DNA of 17,039 nt from CAMBDR01 sp046597185 (GCA_046597185.1 JBKJLF010000157.1:1-17039), one strand, 5' to 3'. Numbered from the stretch's first letter, positions 1 through 7,068 are shown. The notes: generated by a model not told the origin, from the letters alone. Made by a program: numbers and translations.

Positions 1-677
1 CTTTGGCGCGGGTTGTCCCAGGTGCCAAAGAGCATATCCCAAATCGGCAAATCGCTGAAATTGCGCACCTCAATGCCGCTGGCGTGGTGCAGCAAATGCG
101 CTTCCGGGCGCGGAATCAGGTAGCCGATCCAATGCGGCGTCGCGATATTCCAGTGTTGCCACATACTCAGCAGCGCACCAATCACGCCGACCGCAGCGCT
201 GGCCATAGGCGTCAAGCCCAGCAAGCCGACGCTAACCAAATTGGCCACCGCCACCTTGAGTATGACTTCAAACGGATGCGAGAAATAAGCTCCCGCCATA
301 TCCACCCGCTGCGGGCTGTGGTGCAACTGATGCGTGATGCGCCACAACCAGTCAAACCGATGCTCGGCGCGATGTATCCAGTAAGCAAAAAAGCTCACCG
401 TCAGTAAACCGGGCACGACGCCCAGCAAACCCAAACCACTTAAATCAAACACAGGCCGGGCAAAAGGCGCAGCCAGCGGCAGTAATAATGAAAACAATAA
501 CGGTAACAGCAGCGGCACAATGGAACCAAGCACCATGGCCATCACAAAAAACAGCAAGCCCGTGCGCCGCCAGCGCCGAATCTGCACAAAAAACCGCGCA
601 GCATAACGCGATTCAATGCCTGGCATCAAAAAATACAGCAGCGGGATCGCCGCACCAAGCCATTGTTCCGGTTTCAT
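1..677 (-). CDS. Sterol desaturase / fatty acid hydroxylase family membrane protein (3' end outside window)
   Basis: Reading the minus strand from an ATG at 677-675 gives 225 codons with no stop before the window edge, so the C-terminus is missing. The three histidine clusters of the membrane di-iron hydroxylase superfamily are present: HRAEH (residues 102-106), HQLHH (116-120) and HLLHH (194-198). Hydrophobic segments lie at about 41-70, 82-100 and 138-172. Family members use an oxo-bridged di-iron centre in the membrane to hydroxylate or desaturate lipid chains; the substrate here cannot be read from sequence. The start is supported by an AAGGAAG ribosome site at 684-690. The gene lies 57 bp downstream of an ArsR-type regulator on the same strand, and a copy of that regulator's putative operator lies between them, so joint control is likely. 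Family call is firm; biological role is unknown. Confidence 0.88.
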   Translation of the reverse strand, partial: MKPEQWLGAAIPLLYFLMPGIESRYAARFFVQIRRWRRTGLLFFVMAMVLGSIVPLLLPLLFSLLLPLAAPFARPVFDLSGLGLLGVVPGLLTVSFFAYWIHRAEHRFDWLWRITHQLHHSPQRVDMAGAYFSHPFEVILKVAVANLVSVGLLGLTPMASAAVGVIGALLSMWQHWNIATPHWIGYLIPRPEAHLLHHASGIEVRNFSDLPIWDMLFGTWDNPRQ

Positions 678-697
678 CGTCGTCTTCCTTGTATGTT

Positions 698-719
698 TAT
701 GTGCGTCGATATGCACATA
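698..719 (-). promoter_or_regulatory. Inverted repeat, putative ArsR operator before the hydroxylase gene
   Basis: TATGTGC (698-704) and GCACATA (713-719) form a 7-bp inverted repeat with an 8-bp centre. The same arms and spacing recur at 1094-1115 in front of the regulator gene. A weak promoter match in the same geometry (TTAATA at 723-718, TAAACA at 699-694, minus strand) overlaps it, but it would place the transcript start inside the ribosome site, so a separate promoter here is uncertain. Operator function is inferred from position and duplication. Confidence 0.55.
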
Positions 720-734
720 TTAAGTTAAAAAAAT

Positions 735-1082
735 TTAGTCTTGCTTGGCCGGGCAGCACAAGGGTGCCAGGCTACGTAATAAGCCCGTCATTTGTTCCAC
801 TCGGGCCATGATGACGGGGCCATTGATTTCATAAAACGTATGTCGCCCTTCGCTTTGCGCCAGCAACACGCCCGCCCGCGCCATCACCTGCAAATGGCGC
901 GCAATCACCGAGCGGTCTTGCGGCATCGCCTCGGCGATGGTGCCGATGTCGGCACGGCCACTCAACACCAGTTGCCGAAAAATTTGCAACCGCGCAGGCT
1001 CGCACAGTGCGTTAAAAAATTCTGCATCGAGAATGTCGAGACAGGCATCAGCAGCTTGTTGGCGTGTGGTCGGGGTTTTCAT
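735..1082 (-). CDS. ArsR/SmtB-family winged-helix repressor
   Basis: The protein has 115 residues from the ATG at 1082-1080. It has the compact winged-helix layout of ArsR repressors: an N-terminal helix ending in CEPARLQIFRQL (27-38), a recognition helix around RSVIARHLQVMARAG (57-71) and a wing ending GRHTFYEI (79-86). The classic ELCVCD metal-binding motif is absent. The visible cysteines are C14, C27 and a C-terminal CC pair (109-110), so metal, thiol or another ligand cannot be decided. An in-frame ATG further upstream (1112) lies inside the promoter spacer and was rejected. The promoter has an operator-like inverted repeat in its spacer, so autorepression is expected. It probably also controls the hydroxylase gene immediately downstream. 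Confidence 0.88.
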   Translation of the reverse strand: MKTPTTRQQAADACLDILDAEFFNALCEPARLQIFRQLVLSGRADIGTIAEAMPQDRSVIARHLQVMARAGVLLAQSEGRHTFYEINGPVIMARVEQMTGLLRSLAPLCCPAKQD

Positions 1083-1089
1083 GGACTGA

Positions 1090-1119
1090 AGTATATGTGC
1101 GCACACATGCACATGTCAA
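1090..1119 (-). promoter_or_regulatory. Sigma70-type promoter of the arsR-like gene with operator in the spacer
   Basis: On the minus strand, TTGACA (1119-1114) and TATACT (1095-1090) are separated by 18 bp: a perfect -35 and a 5/6 -10. The spacer is filled by the inverted repeat TATGTGC (1094-1100) N8 GCACATG (1109-1115), which also contains the 10-bp palindrome TGTGCGCACA (1096-1105). A repressor bound here would block RNA polymerase. The expected start point (about 1084-1082) falls on or within two bases of the ATG at 1082, implying a leaderless or nearly leaderless mRNA. Confidence 0.7.
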
Positions 1120-1237
1120 GCGATATTTGGAATTGCCAGTTTTGGCGTGAGAGGTATTTCAGGCTTGCAGCCGATGGCTTGGCTGTGGCCATGAAAACTT
1201 GCGCCGTTTTTCACTGGTCTGGCCAAAAATGGCATGC

Positions 1238-3655
1238 TCAAAACGGCATCGTGCCCAGATTGCGTTTTAACAGTGCCTGTACTCTTGGTCGCCCCACTGC
1301 GACGGACTGAAACCTCAATCCTGATCGATAAATCTCAGGAAGATAGAATCGATTTTCTTCTTGTTGTCGGTCAATATCTTCGTAAATGACGCCCAGTTCT
1401 TTTAACGCAGTCAATAGATCAGGCGTTAATTTAACTGCAGTAGCGCTGAAGGGCACCTTGCGGTCCTCTGGCTTAATGCTTTCGAGTAAATCTTGCCATT
1501 GTTTTAGTACCTTGATTTCACTGACTGCTTCGGTGATTTTCTCCTGGCTACAATTGGGAAGCGCTTTGCGGATCGCATCCGGGAACAAAAGTCGATCAGG
1601 CGATGAAGGGGCGTTGGTTTTCATCATTTGTTGGGCGGCAAACTTTAAAAAACGTACCAAATCCCGCGCTTGCAGGCGACCGTTCAGGTCGCACAGGGCT
1701 GCAAACACCCAGCGGGCAGAATTGGCTTCATTCGAGCGATCGCTGCCCAATTTTTTCCCCCAAAGGCGCTCCAATTCGGCAATGAGTTGGTCAGTTGTCA
1801 AGGATTCGGCCTGTTCCGGTTTGGCGTTAATGACGCCTGCCTTGCCGCATATCCAATAGGCCAAGCGCAAGAAAGATTCCGCCGTCCATTCCAATTTAAA
1901 CGGCTGAAAACGAGACAGATATTGCGCCAGATTTTGCCGGATCACGGCTTGCACGTAGTCAACACGTACAAAACAAACCAAGCCAATTCGCCTGTTTCTT
2001 AATTCATCCAACAGGTTAGGCAATTCGAGCGCTTGATTGCTGACTTGGCCCAATTTTGCCAGGAAGTTATGCCAGTTTCTTGTGCGACATATTTGGATGT
2101 AGGTAAATGTTTTGCCCGTACCTTTTGCGCCGACCGAAACCACATTGGGTAATTCATCAAGGTAATGCTTAGCCAGATTGCGCAACGGGTCGGTGACGAG
2201 CAGACTGTCGTCAGTGGCATTTTCAGCAAACTGAAACCGCTCGCATGTGGCATACAGGTTCTCGGCTTCACTTTGCGTATTGTTAATACTGGGGGTAGTG
2301 CCTGCTTGCGGCGTCACAAGTGTTGCAATACGGGCTTTGGCCCATAATTGGGCAGTTTTATACAAGGCTGACCCAGGTAGCAGGGTGAGTGCTTCCTTAA
2401 CCGAACCAATGCTCATCAATGACTCGCTAAACTCTGCTTCCAGCAATTCAAAGCCTGATGAAAGAACGTCATCACTCGCACTTGGCCAGGCATTATTGAG
2501 TTTTTCCGAGGCTTGCGCAAACACACGCAATTGCTTTAACTGCTTGGTCAGCAAACTGATGATGACCGATGGCTTGGCAACGCTCTTTTGGGTATCCGGC
2601 AGCGTGTTTTGAAAACGATATAGTTGCGCCAATATTTCCGCCATGCCCGTGACCGACTGCGGTGCAACCGTCGTTACAAAGAAATGTTCTATGCGCGGGT
2701 CAAACAATAAAGGGCTGGACAGCTCGCTCAGACCTGCCCGTAAATCGACAAAAATCATGTCCACAGCCAATTTTTTGCCAAGTCCTCGCAGGTGATCAGT
2801 TAGTATCCACGGGTTGCCGGGGTTGCGAACCATATGCTCAGGTTTAACGGGCATATCCATAATTTCAGTCATCTGGAGTGCTGCGGGAAGGATGAAAATT
2901 TCCCTTTTTGCGCTGCCGACATTGAGCGAGGTTTTGCGAAGTTCTGCTGCAAAGTAGTTTAGAGACGTATCCACATCCAGCGGCGGGTAATGAAGCGCTT
3001 CCAGTAAATTGATGAAGGAGACTGTGGGGCGATTTTCTTCAGCCAGCCAGAAACTGATGCCGGGCGCTTCGAGGTCAGCGTCAATCAAGAGAATGCGAAT
3101 GGGCGTTTCATCGGCAGCATTCAGTTGCGCAGCAGCATAGGTCATCAATGAAGTGGTTCGCCCAACGCCACCTTTAAATGAATGGAATGCCACAATGCCT
3201 GGGCCATCCTCCCATGCGACAGGAAGCTCTTCGGTGGGATCGGCAGCACCAGCATAGGCACGGTCGCGCCACAATGGGTAGTTGCGCGAAGGTTGGGCTG
3301 CTTGAGCGGACGTGGGAATATAACTTATCGGATACGCTTGTTTGCCAATGTCCAAATTGATGCTGCTGGCATCGTCGGCCAAAGCACGGCCAAAAATCTC
3401 ACGCAGCCATTTCTGGATGTCCTCCTGCTTGGCGTCATCGTGCTCGATTTCCACGCCATCAGTGAAGCATTGAATGTTGGAGATCCCAACCCTGAAATGG
3501 GTGAAATTACCCGTCGCATGCTTAAAACGGCGTTCAACATCGAGCCAAGTCAAGGGCGCTGTGCGGGTTGGTGTGAACATAAAAGAGTAGTAATAATCGA
3601 TGTGGATTGGTTCTGGGGAGCACCATGGAAGCTTTTTGTGCGTTTCGCCAAGCAT
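1238..3655 (-). CDS. Large two-P-loop ATPase with ParA/MinD-like KGGVGR motif (orphan, possible conflict/defence protein)
   Basis: 805 residues from the ATG at 3655; an in-frame ATG at 3580 (residue 26) gives 780 residues, and neither has a clear ribosome site. Layout: an N-terminal region (about 30-115) with no domain I recognise; a ParA/MinD-like deviant Walker A KGGVGRTT (161-168); a switch segment LLIDADLEAPG (189-199); a Walker B-like MIFVDLRAGLS (300-310); a linker; a second Walker A GAKGTGKT (509-516); and a late RDLVRFL segment (665-671) resembling sensor-type motifs of STAND/AAA-like ATPases. It resembles proteins annotated as 'KGGVGR-motif variant AAA ATPase', several of which are predicted parts of prokaryotic conflict systems; that link is from memory. 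No transmembrane segment, nuclease, TIR or protease domain is evident. It has its own candidate promoter and no obvious partner gene. Function unknown. Confidence 0.85.
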   Translation of the reverse strand: MLGETHKKLPWCSPEPIHIDYYYSFMFTPTRTAPLTWLDVERRFKHATGNFTHFRVGISNIQCFTDGVEIEHDDAKQEDIQKWLREIFGRALADDASSINLDIGKQAYPISYIPTSAQAAQPSRNYPLWRDRAYAGAADPTEELPVAWEDGPGIVAFHSFKGGVGRTTSLMTYAAAQLNAADETPIRILLIDADLEAPGISFWLAEENRPTVSFINLLEALHYPPLDVDTSLNYFAAELRKTSLNVGSAKREIFILPAALQMTEIMDMPVKPEHMVRNPGNPWILTDHLRGLGKKLAVDMIFVDLRAGLSELSSPLLFDPRIEHFFVTTVAPQSVTGMAEILAQLYRFQNTLPDTQKSVAKPSVIISLLTKQLKQLRVFAQASEKLNNAWPSASDDVLSSGFELLEAEFSESLMSIGSVKEALTLLPGSALYKTAQLWAKARIATLVTPQAGTTPSINNTQSEAENLYATCERFQFAENATDDSLLVTDPLRNLAKHYLDELPNVVSVGAKGTGKTFTYIQICRTRNWHNFLAKLGQVSNQALELPNLLDELRNRRIGLVCFVRVDYVQAVIRQNLAQYLSRFQPFKLEWTAESFLRLAYWICGKAGVINAKPEQAESLTTDQLIAELERLWGKKLGSDRSNEANSARWVFAALCDLNGRLQARDLVRFLKFAAQQMMKTNAPSSPDRLLFPDAIRKALPNCSQEKITEAVSEIKVLKQWQDLLESIKPEDRKVPFSATAVKLTPDLLTALKELGVIYEDIDRQQEENRFYLPEIYRSGLRFQSVAVGRPRVQALLKRNLGTMPF

Positions 3656-3946
3656 TTAGTAACGCTCTGCGTGTAAATGGAATCATCGGAATGTGGTGAA
3701 TGAGAAAGTTTTTTTACTGGGTATACATTTGCTATTGCGCTTATTATGCCCGATACAGTCCTCGCCTGTCATGATTTGCGGGAAATAAAGGCGTGTGATC
3801 GTATAACCCCATTGCCGATTTTGTTGCCCTGCTTCGGCAAAAGAATAAAAAAAGATCGTACACAGGTCTGGAACCAGTGTAATATTGCGCAGCTTTTTCA
3901 AGGGCTGATCGCGTTTCTTGCCTTGGCCGCAACTATTGGATGATTC
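3656..3946. other. Intergenic region between divergent KGGVGR ATPase and cmk
   Basis: This 291-bp gap holds the minus-strand promoter above and a weak plus-strand candidate (CGTACA at 3856-3861, TAATAT at 3879-3884, 17-bp spacing) that could serve cmk. An inverted repeat TTGCCGA (3812-3818) / TCGGCAA (3834-3840) has no T-tract. Short open frames on both strands (for example plus 3746-3943) show no recognisable protein features. I see no remnant of aroA, which often precedes cmk in Burkholderiales. Confidence 0.5.
3743..3772 (-). promoter_or_regulatory. Candidate promoter for the KGGVGR ATPase gene
   Basis: On the minus strand, ATGACA (3772-3767) and CATAAT (3748-3743) are each 5/6 matches to the sigma70 boxes, 18 bp apart. 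The predicted start near 3736 leaves a leader of about 80 nt to the ATG at 3655. It is the best promoter match I found by eye in this gap. Confidence 0.4.
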
Positions 3947-4621
3947 ATGACACCATCACATATCCCCGTCATTACCATTGACGGCCCCACCGCCTCTGGC
4001 AAAGGGACGGTCGCGCATCGCGTGGCCGACAAATTGGGCTTTCATTACCTCGATTCCGGCGCGCTGTATCGCCTCACCGCCTTGCAAGCGTTGCGAAAAA
4101 ACACCGATGCCAGCGACGAACATGCTCTCGCCAAATTGGCCTCGAATTTGCCTTGCCACTTTTCCGGCGGCGAAGTATTTTTGGCTCAGGAAAATGTCAC
4201 CCATGCCATTCGGGGTGAGCAAGTGGGTAATTTGGCTTCCAAAATTGCCGTTCTGGTGTCTGTTCGGCAAGCTCTCTACGCTTTGCAATTAAGTTTTCGC
4301 CATGCGCCGGGCTTGGTGGCCGATGGGCGGGACATGGGCACCGTCATCTTTCCCCATGCCCAGTTAAAGGTGTATTTGACCGCCAGCGCCAAAGCGCGTG
4401 CAGAAAGACGATATAAGCAATTGATTGAAAAGGGAATTGCTGCTAATATAGACGACCTTTTCGCAGATTTGACTGCGCGTGACGAACGCGATACCCAGCG
4501 CGCGGTGGCTCCACTGAAACCCGCCGAAGGGGCATTTATTTTGGATACCTCCGAAATCGATGCCGATCAAGCCATTGCCAAAGTCTTGCAATGGTATGCA
4601 GCAATCAAGCAAAAAGTGTAG
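3947..4621 (+). CDS. cmk: Cytidylate kinase
   Basis: This 224-residue cytosolic enzyme phosphorylates CMP and dCMP with ATP, feeding CDP/CTP and dCTP pools. The P-loop is GPTASGKGT (13-21), followed by the nucleoside-binding segment LDSGALYR (35-42), the signature DGRDMGTVIFP (126-136) and an arginine-rich lid with RDERD (178-182). Length matches the family (about 220-230). The ATG follows a weak GGATG ribosome site. Placement just before rpsA is conserved across many proteobacteria. The gene upstream is not aroA but a divergently transcribed orphan ATPase. Confidence 0.97.
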   Translation: MTPSHIPVITIDGPTASGKGTVAHRVADKLGFHYLDSGALYRLTALQALRKNTDASDEHALAKLASNLPCHFSGGEVFLAQENVTHAIRGEQVGNLASKIAVLVSVRQALYALQLSFRHAPGLVADGRDMGTVIFPHAQLKVYLTASAKARAERRYKQLIEKGIAANIDDLFADLTARDERDTQRAVAPLKPAEGAFILDTSEIDADQAIAKVLQWYAAIKQKV

Positions 4622-4677
4622 TTCAGCAATAAAATGATCGGGTTGCGTGCTTTAACGCAATCAAACAAGTAATAGAA

Positions 4678-4709
4678 GTTGTAAAATGTTGTAAAATATT
4701 GTATTTAAT
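4678..4709 (+). promoter_or_regulatory. AT-rich promoter-like segment upstream of rpsA with a 10-bp tandem repeat
   Basis: GTTGTAAAAT occurs twice in tandem (4678-4687, 4688-4697), followed by ATTGTATTTAAT. A TTGTAA box (4679-4684) lies 19 bp before TTTAAT (4704-4709, 5/6 match) or 17 bp before TATTTA. It is the only AT-rich promoter-like block between cmk and rpsA; the exact start point cannot be fixed by eye. Confidence 0.4.
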
Positions 4710-4764
4710 TGGTGCTCATTCCGGCGCAAAGCTGGCGTGGGCGTGGTTTAACCCAACCCGGTTC

Positions 4765-4810
4765 AATCGCGCATGGTGCGCATTGTCGGCTAACAGTGTA
4801 AAAAAATCTC
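4765..4810 (+). promoter_or_regulatory. rpsA translation leader: hairpin and absent Shine-Dalgarno
   Basis: A stem GCGCA (4769-4773) / TGCGC (4777-4781) with loop TGG extends through AAT/ATT (4765-4767, 4782-4784) around one bulged base. The 20 nt before the ATG read through an A-rich stretch with no Shine-Dalgarno-like sequence. In E. coli, rpsA likewise lacks a proper Shine-Dalgarno and uses leader structure for efficient initiation and autogenous repression by S1. The same arrangement here is an inference. Confidence 0.45.
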
Positions 4811-6529
4811 ATGGCTACTGCTCCAACTCCTTCTGAATTTTCCGGCATGGAAAGTTTCGCAGCACTCTTCGAAGAGTCCCTTTCAAAGCAAGACATGCGT
4901 TCCGGCGAAGTCATCTCCGCTGAAGTCGTGCGTCTGGATCACAATTTCGTGATCGTGAATGCTGGCTTGAAATCAGAAGCGTTTATACCAATCGAAGAAT
5001 TTAAGAACGATCACGGCGAACTCGAAGTCAATGTTGGCGATTTCGTTTCCGTTGCAATCGAATCGCTGGAAAATGGTTTCGGCGATACTATCCTGTCACG
5101 TGACAAAGCCAAGCGTTTGGCTTCGTGGCTCGCCCTCGAAAAAGCCATGGAATCAGGCGAAATCGTGGTCGGTACCGTCAATGGCAAGGTCAAAGGCGGT
5201 CTCACCGTCCTCACCAACGGCATCCGCGCATTCTTGCCCGGCTCGCTGGTCGATACCCGTCCGGTTAAAGACACCACGCCTTTCGAAGGCAAAACCATGG
5301 AATTCAAGGTCATCAAGCTCGATCGCAAGCGCAACAACGTGGTGTTGTCACGTCGTGCCGTGATCGAAGCGTCGATGGGCGAAGAGCGCCAAAAACTGAT
5401 GGAAACCCTGAAAGAAGGCACCGTCGTGACTGGCGTAGTCAAAAATATCACCGACTACGGCGCGTTCGTGGATCTGGGCGGTATCGATGGCTTGTTGCAT
5501 ATTACCGATCTGGCATGGCGTCGTGTGCGTCACCCATCCGAAGTCTTGACCGTTGGCCAAGAAATTACTGCTAAAGTGTTGAAATACGATCAAGAAAAGA
5601 ATCGCGTTTCTCTGGGCGTGAAGCAATTGGGCGATGATCCTTGGACTGGCCTGTCACGTCGTTACCCACAAAACACCCGTTTGTTCGGCAAAGTCACCAA
5701 CCTCACCGACTACGGCGCGTTTGTTGAAGTCGAACAAGGTATTGAAGGTTTGGTTCACGTTTCTGAAATGGATTGGACCAACAAAAACGTGGCACCGAAT
5801 AAAGTCGTGCAATTGGGCGATGAAGTGGAAGTCATGGTTTTGGAAATCGACGAAGAACGTCGCCGTATCAGCCTGGGCATGAAGCAATGCAAAACCAATC
5901 CTTGGGATGAGTTTGGCGTAACCCACAAGAAGGGCGATAAAGTCCGTGGCGCAATCAAATCGATCACTGACTTTGGCGTGTTCATTGGCTTGGCTGGCAA
6001 TATCGACGGTTTGGTGCATTTGTCTGATTTGTCCTGGACTGAATCGGGCGAAGAAGCCGTGCGTCGCTTCAAAAAGGGCGATGAACTGGAAGCCGTGGTG
6101 TTGGCCATCGACGTGGAACGTGAACGCGTGTCATTAGGCGTGAAACAACTCGAAGGTGATCCATTCAATAACTACTCCGCCATGAATGACAAGGGCGCTT
6201 TGGTGACTGGTACAGTGAAATCGGTGGAGCCAAAGGGCGCTGTAATCCAGTTGTCGGATGAAGTTGAAGGCTATTTGCGTGCTTCGGAAATCTCGCGTGA
6301 CCGCGTGGAAGATGCTGGCACTCACCTGAAAGTGGGCGATACGGTTGAAGCGATGATTCTCAATATCGACCGCAAAGCACGTAGCATTCAATTGTCGATT
6401 AAGGCCAAAGACAGCGTTGAAACCGAGCAAGCCATGCAAAAAATGGCTGCCAGCTCGGACGCTAACGCCGCATCCGGCACCACCAGCCTGGGCGCATTGT
6501 TGAAAGCCAAGTTCGATAATAAGAACTAA
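4811..6529 (+). CDS. rpsA: 30S ribosomal protein S1
   Basis: This 572-residue protein has six consecutive S1 OB-fold repeats at about 31-97, 115-181, 202-270, 287-357, 374-444 and 461-530. Repeats 3-6 show the usual TDYGAFV / IDGLLHITDL / RVSLGVKQL pattern. S1 binds mRNA on the 30S subunit and is required for initiation on weak or structured leaders. The first two repeats are more divergent, as expected for the ribosome-docking domains. The C-terminal tail (531-572) is short and polar. The gene is followed by ihfB with no terminator between, so cotranscription is likely. The start lacks a Shine-Dalgarno, consistent with autogenous control. Confidence 0.98.
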   Translation: MATAPTPSEFSGMESFAALFEESLSKQDMRSGEVISAEVVRLDHNFVIVNAGLKSEAFIPIEEFKNDHGELEVNVGDFVSVAIESLENGFGDTILSRDKAKRLASWLALEKAMESGEIVVGTVNGKVKGGLTVLTNGIRAFLPGSLVDTRPVKDTTPFEGKTMEFKVIKLDRKRNNVVLSRRAVIEASMGEERQKLMETLKEGTVVTGVVKNITDYGAFVDLGGIDGLLHITDLAWRRVRHPSEVLTVGQEITAKVLKYDQEKNRVSLGVKQLGDDPWTGLSRRYPQNTRLFGKVTNLTDYGAFVEVEQGIEGLVHVSEMDWTNKNVAPNKVVQLGDEVEVMVLEIDEERRRISLGMKQCKTNPWDEFGVTHKKGDKVRGAIKSITDFGVFIGLAGNIDGLVHLSDLSWTESGEEAVRRFKKGDELEAVVLAIDVERERVSLGVKQLEGDPFNNYSAMNDKGALVTGTVKSVEPKGAVIQLSDEVEGYLRASEISRDRVEDAGTHLKVGDTVEAMILNIDRKARSIQLSIKAKDSVETEQAMQKMAASSDANAASGTTSLGALLKAKFDNKN

Positions 6530-6534
6530 GCCAG

Positions 6535-6600
6535 AACCAAGTAACAAGCAAGTAATAAGCAAGTAATAAGCAAGTAATAAGCAAGTAACAACCCAGTAAA
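6535..6600. repeat. Six tandem 11-bp units between rpsA and ihfB
   Basis: Units begin at 6535, 6546, 6557, 6568, 6579 and 6590. The central three are identical (AAGCAAGTAAT), the fifth has one change and the first and last are degenerate. Because 11 is not a multiple of three, stop codons fall in all frames across the array. It occupies most of the rpsA-ihfB gap. The period is close to a DNA helical turn, but I see no known protein site in it. Confidence 0.9.
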
Positions 6601-6620
6601 AACCGAGCGGCGGAATCTCA

Positions 6621-6926
6621 ATGACTAAATCGGAGTTGATCACCCGGCTGGCTGAGCGTTATTCTCAGTTGGTGGCGAAAGATGCAGATCTGGCGGTGAA
6701 AACCATACTCGATGCCATGACCCAGGCTTTGGCCACCGGGCAGCGCATCGAGATTCGTGGTTTTGGCAGTTTTGCCTTGAATAGCCGTCCGCCGCGCATC
6801 GGGCGTAACCCCAAGTCGGGCGATAAAGTGATGGTACCGGAAAAACGGGTGCCGCACTTTAAACCTGGCAAAGAGTTGCGCGAAAAAGTCGATGCCATGG
6901 TCGGGCAACCGATTATTGAAGATTGA
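6621..6926 (+). CDS. ihfB: Integration host factor beta subunit
   Basis: This 101-residue HU/IHF-fold protein, with IHF-alpha, forms a sequence-specific DNA-bending heterodimer. Recognition rests on IRGFGSFALNSRPPRIGRNPKSG (start 45, end 67); the proline at 64 in GRNPKSG is the residue that intercalates into the minor groove. The C-terminal HFKPGKELREKV helix is typical. Position after rpsA and before lapA is conserved in proteobacteria and favours IHF-beta over HU. The ATG is preceded by GGCGGAA. Transcription probably comes from the rpsA promoter and ends at the intrinsic terminator at 7041-7068. Confidence 0.96.
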   Translation: MTKSELITRLAERYSQLVAKDADLAVKTILDAMTQALATGQRIEIRGFGSFALNSRPPRIGRNPKSGDKVMVPEKRVPHFKPGKELREKVDAMVGQPIIED

Positions 6927-6940
6927 GTGGGCTCACTCCT

Positions 6941-6985
6941 ATGAGTAATATGTGTAATATGGGTGATACGAGTAATACGTGACAA
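6941..6985. repeat. Degenerate 9-bp tandem repeat downstream of ihfB
   Basis: Units start at 6941, 6950, 6959, 6968 and, weakly, 6977, with consensus AYGNGTRAT. It begins 14 bp after the ihfB stop and runs into the inverted repeat at 6979-7000. The first units contain ATG codons, but no extended frame follows. Confidence 0.75.
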
Positions 6986-7000
6986 TGAGTTGATTGTCAC
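6979..7000. repeat. Perfect 8-bp inverted repeat after ihfB
   Basis: GTGACAAT (6979-6986) and ATTGTCAC (6993-7000) with a 6-base loop form a strong hairpin without a following T-tract, 41 bp before the true terminator. It could stabilise the 3' end of the transcript or be a protein-binding site. The left arm overlaps the last unit of the 9-bp array. Confidence 0.6.
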
Positions 7001-7040
7001 AAAGTAGTCGGATTCTTGGCCCGGATTGACAAGTTTTAAG

Positions 7041-7068
7041 AACGGCATCTACGGATGCCGTTTTTTTT
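7041..7068 (+). terminator. Intrinsic terminator of the rpsA-ihfB unit
   Basis: AACGGCATC (7041-7049), tetraloop TACG, GATGCCGTT (7054-7062), with an uninterrupted run of eight T (7061-7068). The stem is a perfect 9 bp. It separates rpsA-ihfB from lapA-lapB, which must therefore use another promoter or read-through. Confidence 0.93.

Noticed and set aside
1083..1112. Longer start for the ArsR-type protein (ATG at 1112)
   Set aside because: It lies within the -35/-10 spacer and operator, upstream of the predicted transcript start.
1113..1237. Search for a terminator between the KGGVGR ATPase and the arsR-like gene
   Set aside because: Only 4-bp stems around TGGC/GCCA without T-tracts were seen; not enough to call.
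3812..3840. Inverted repeat TTGCCGA / TCGGCAA as a terminator
   Set aside because: 15-base loop, no T-tract on either strand, and it lies between divergent genes where no terminator is needed.
3746..3943. Plus-strand open frame of 65 codons just before cmk
   Set aside because: No ribosome site, no recognisable domain, and competing open frames on the other strand; the stop falls 3 bp before the cmk start by chance.
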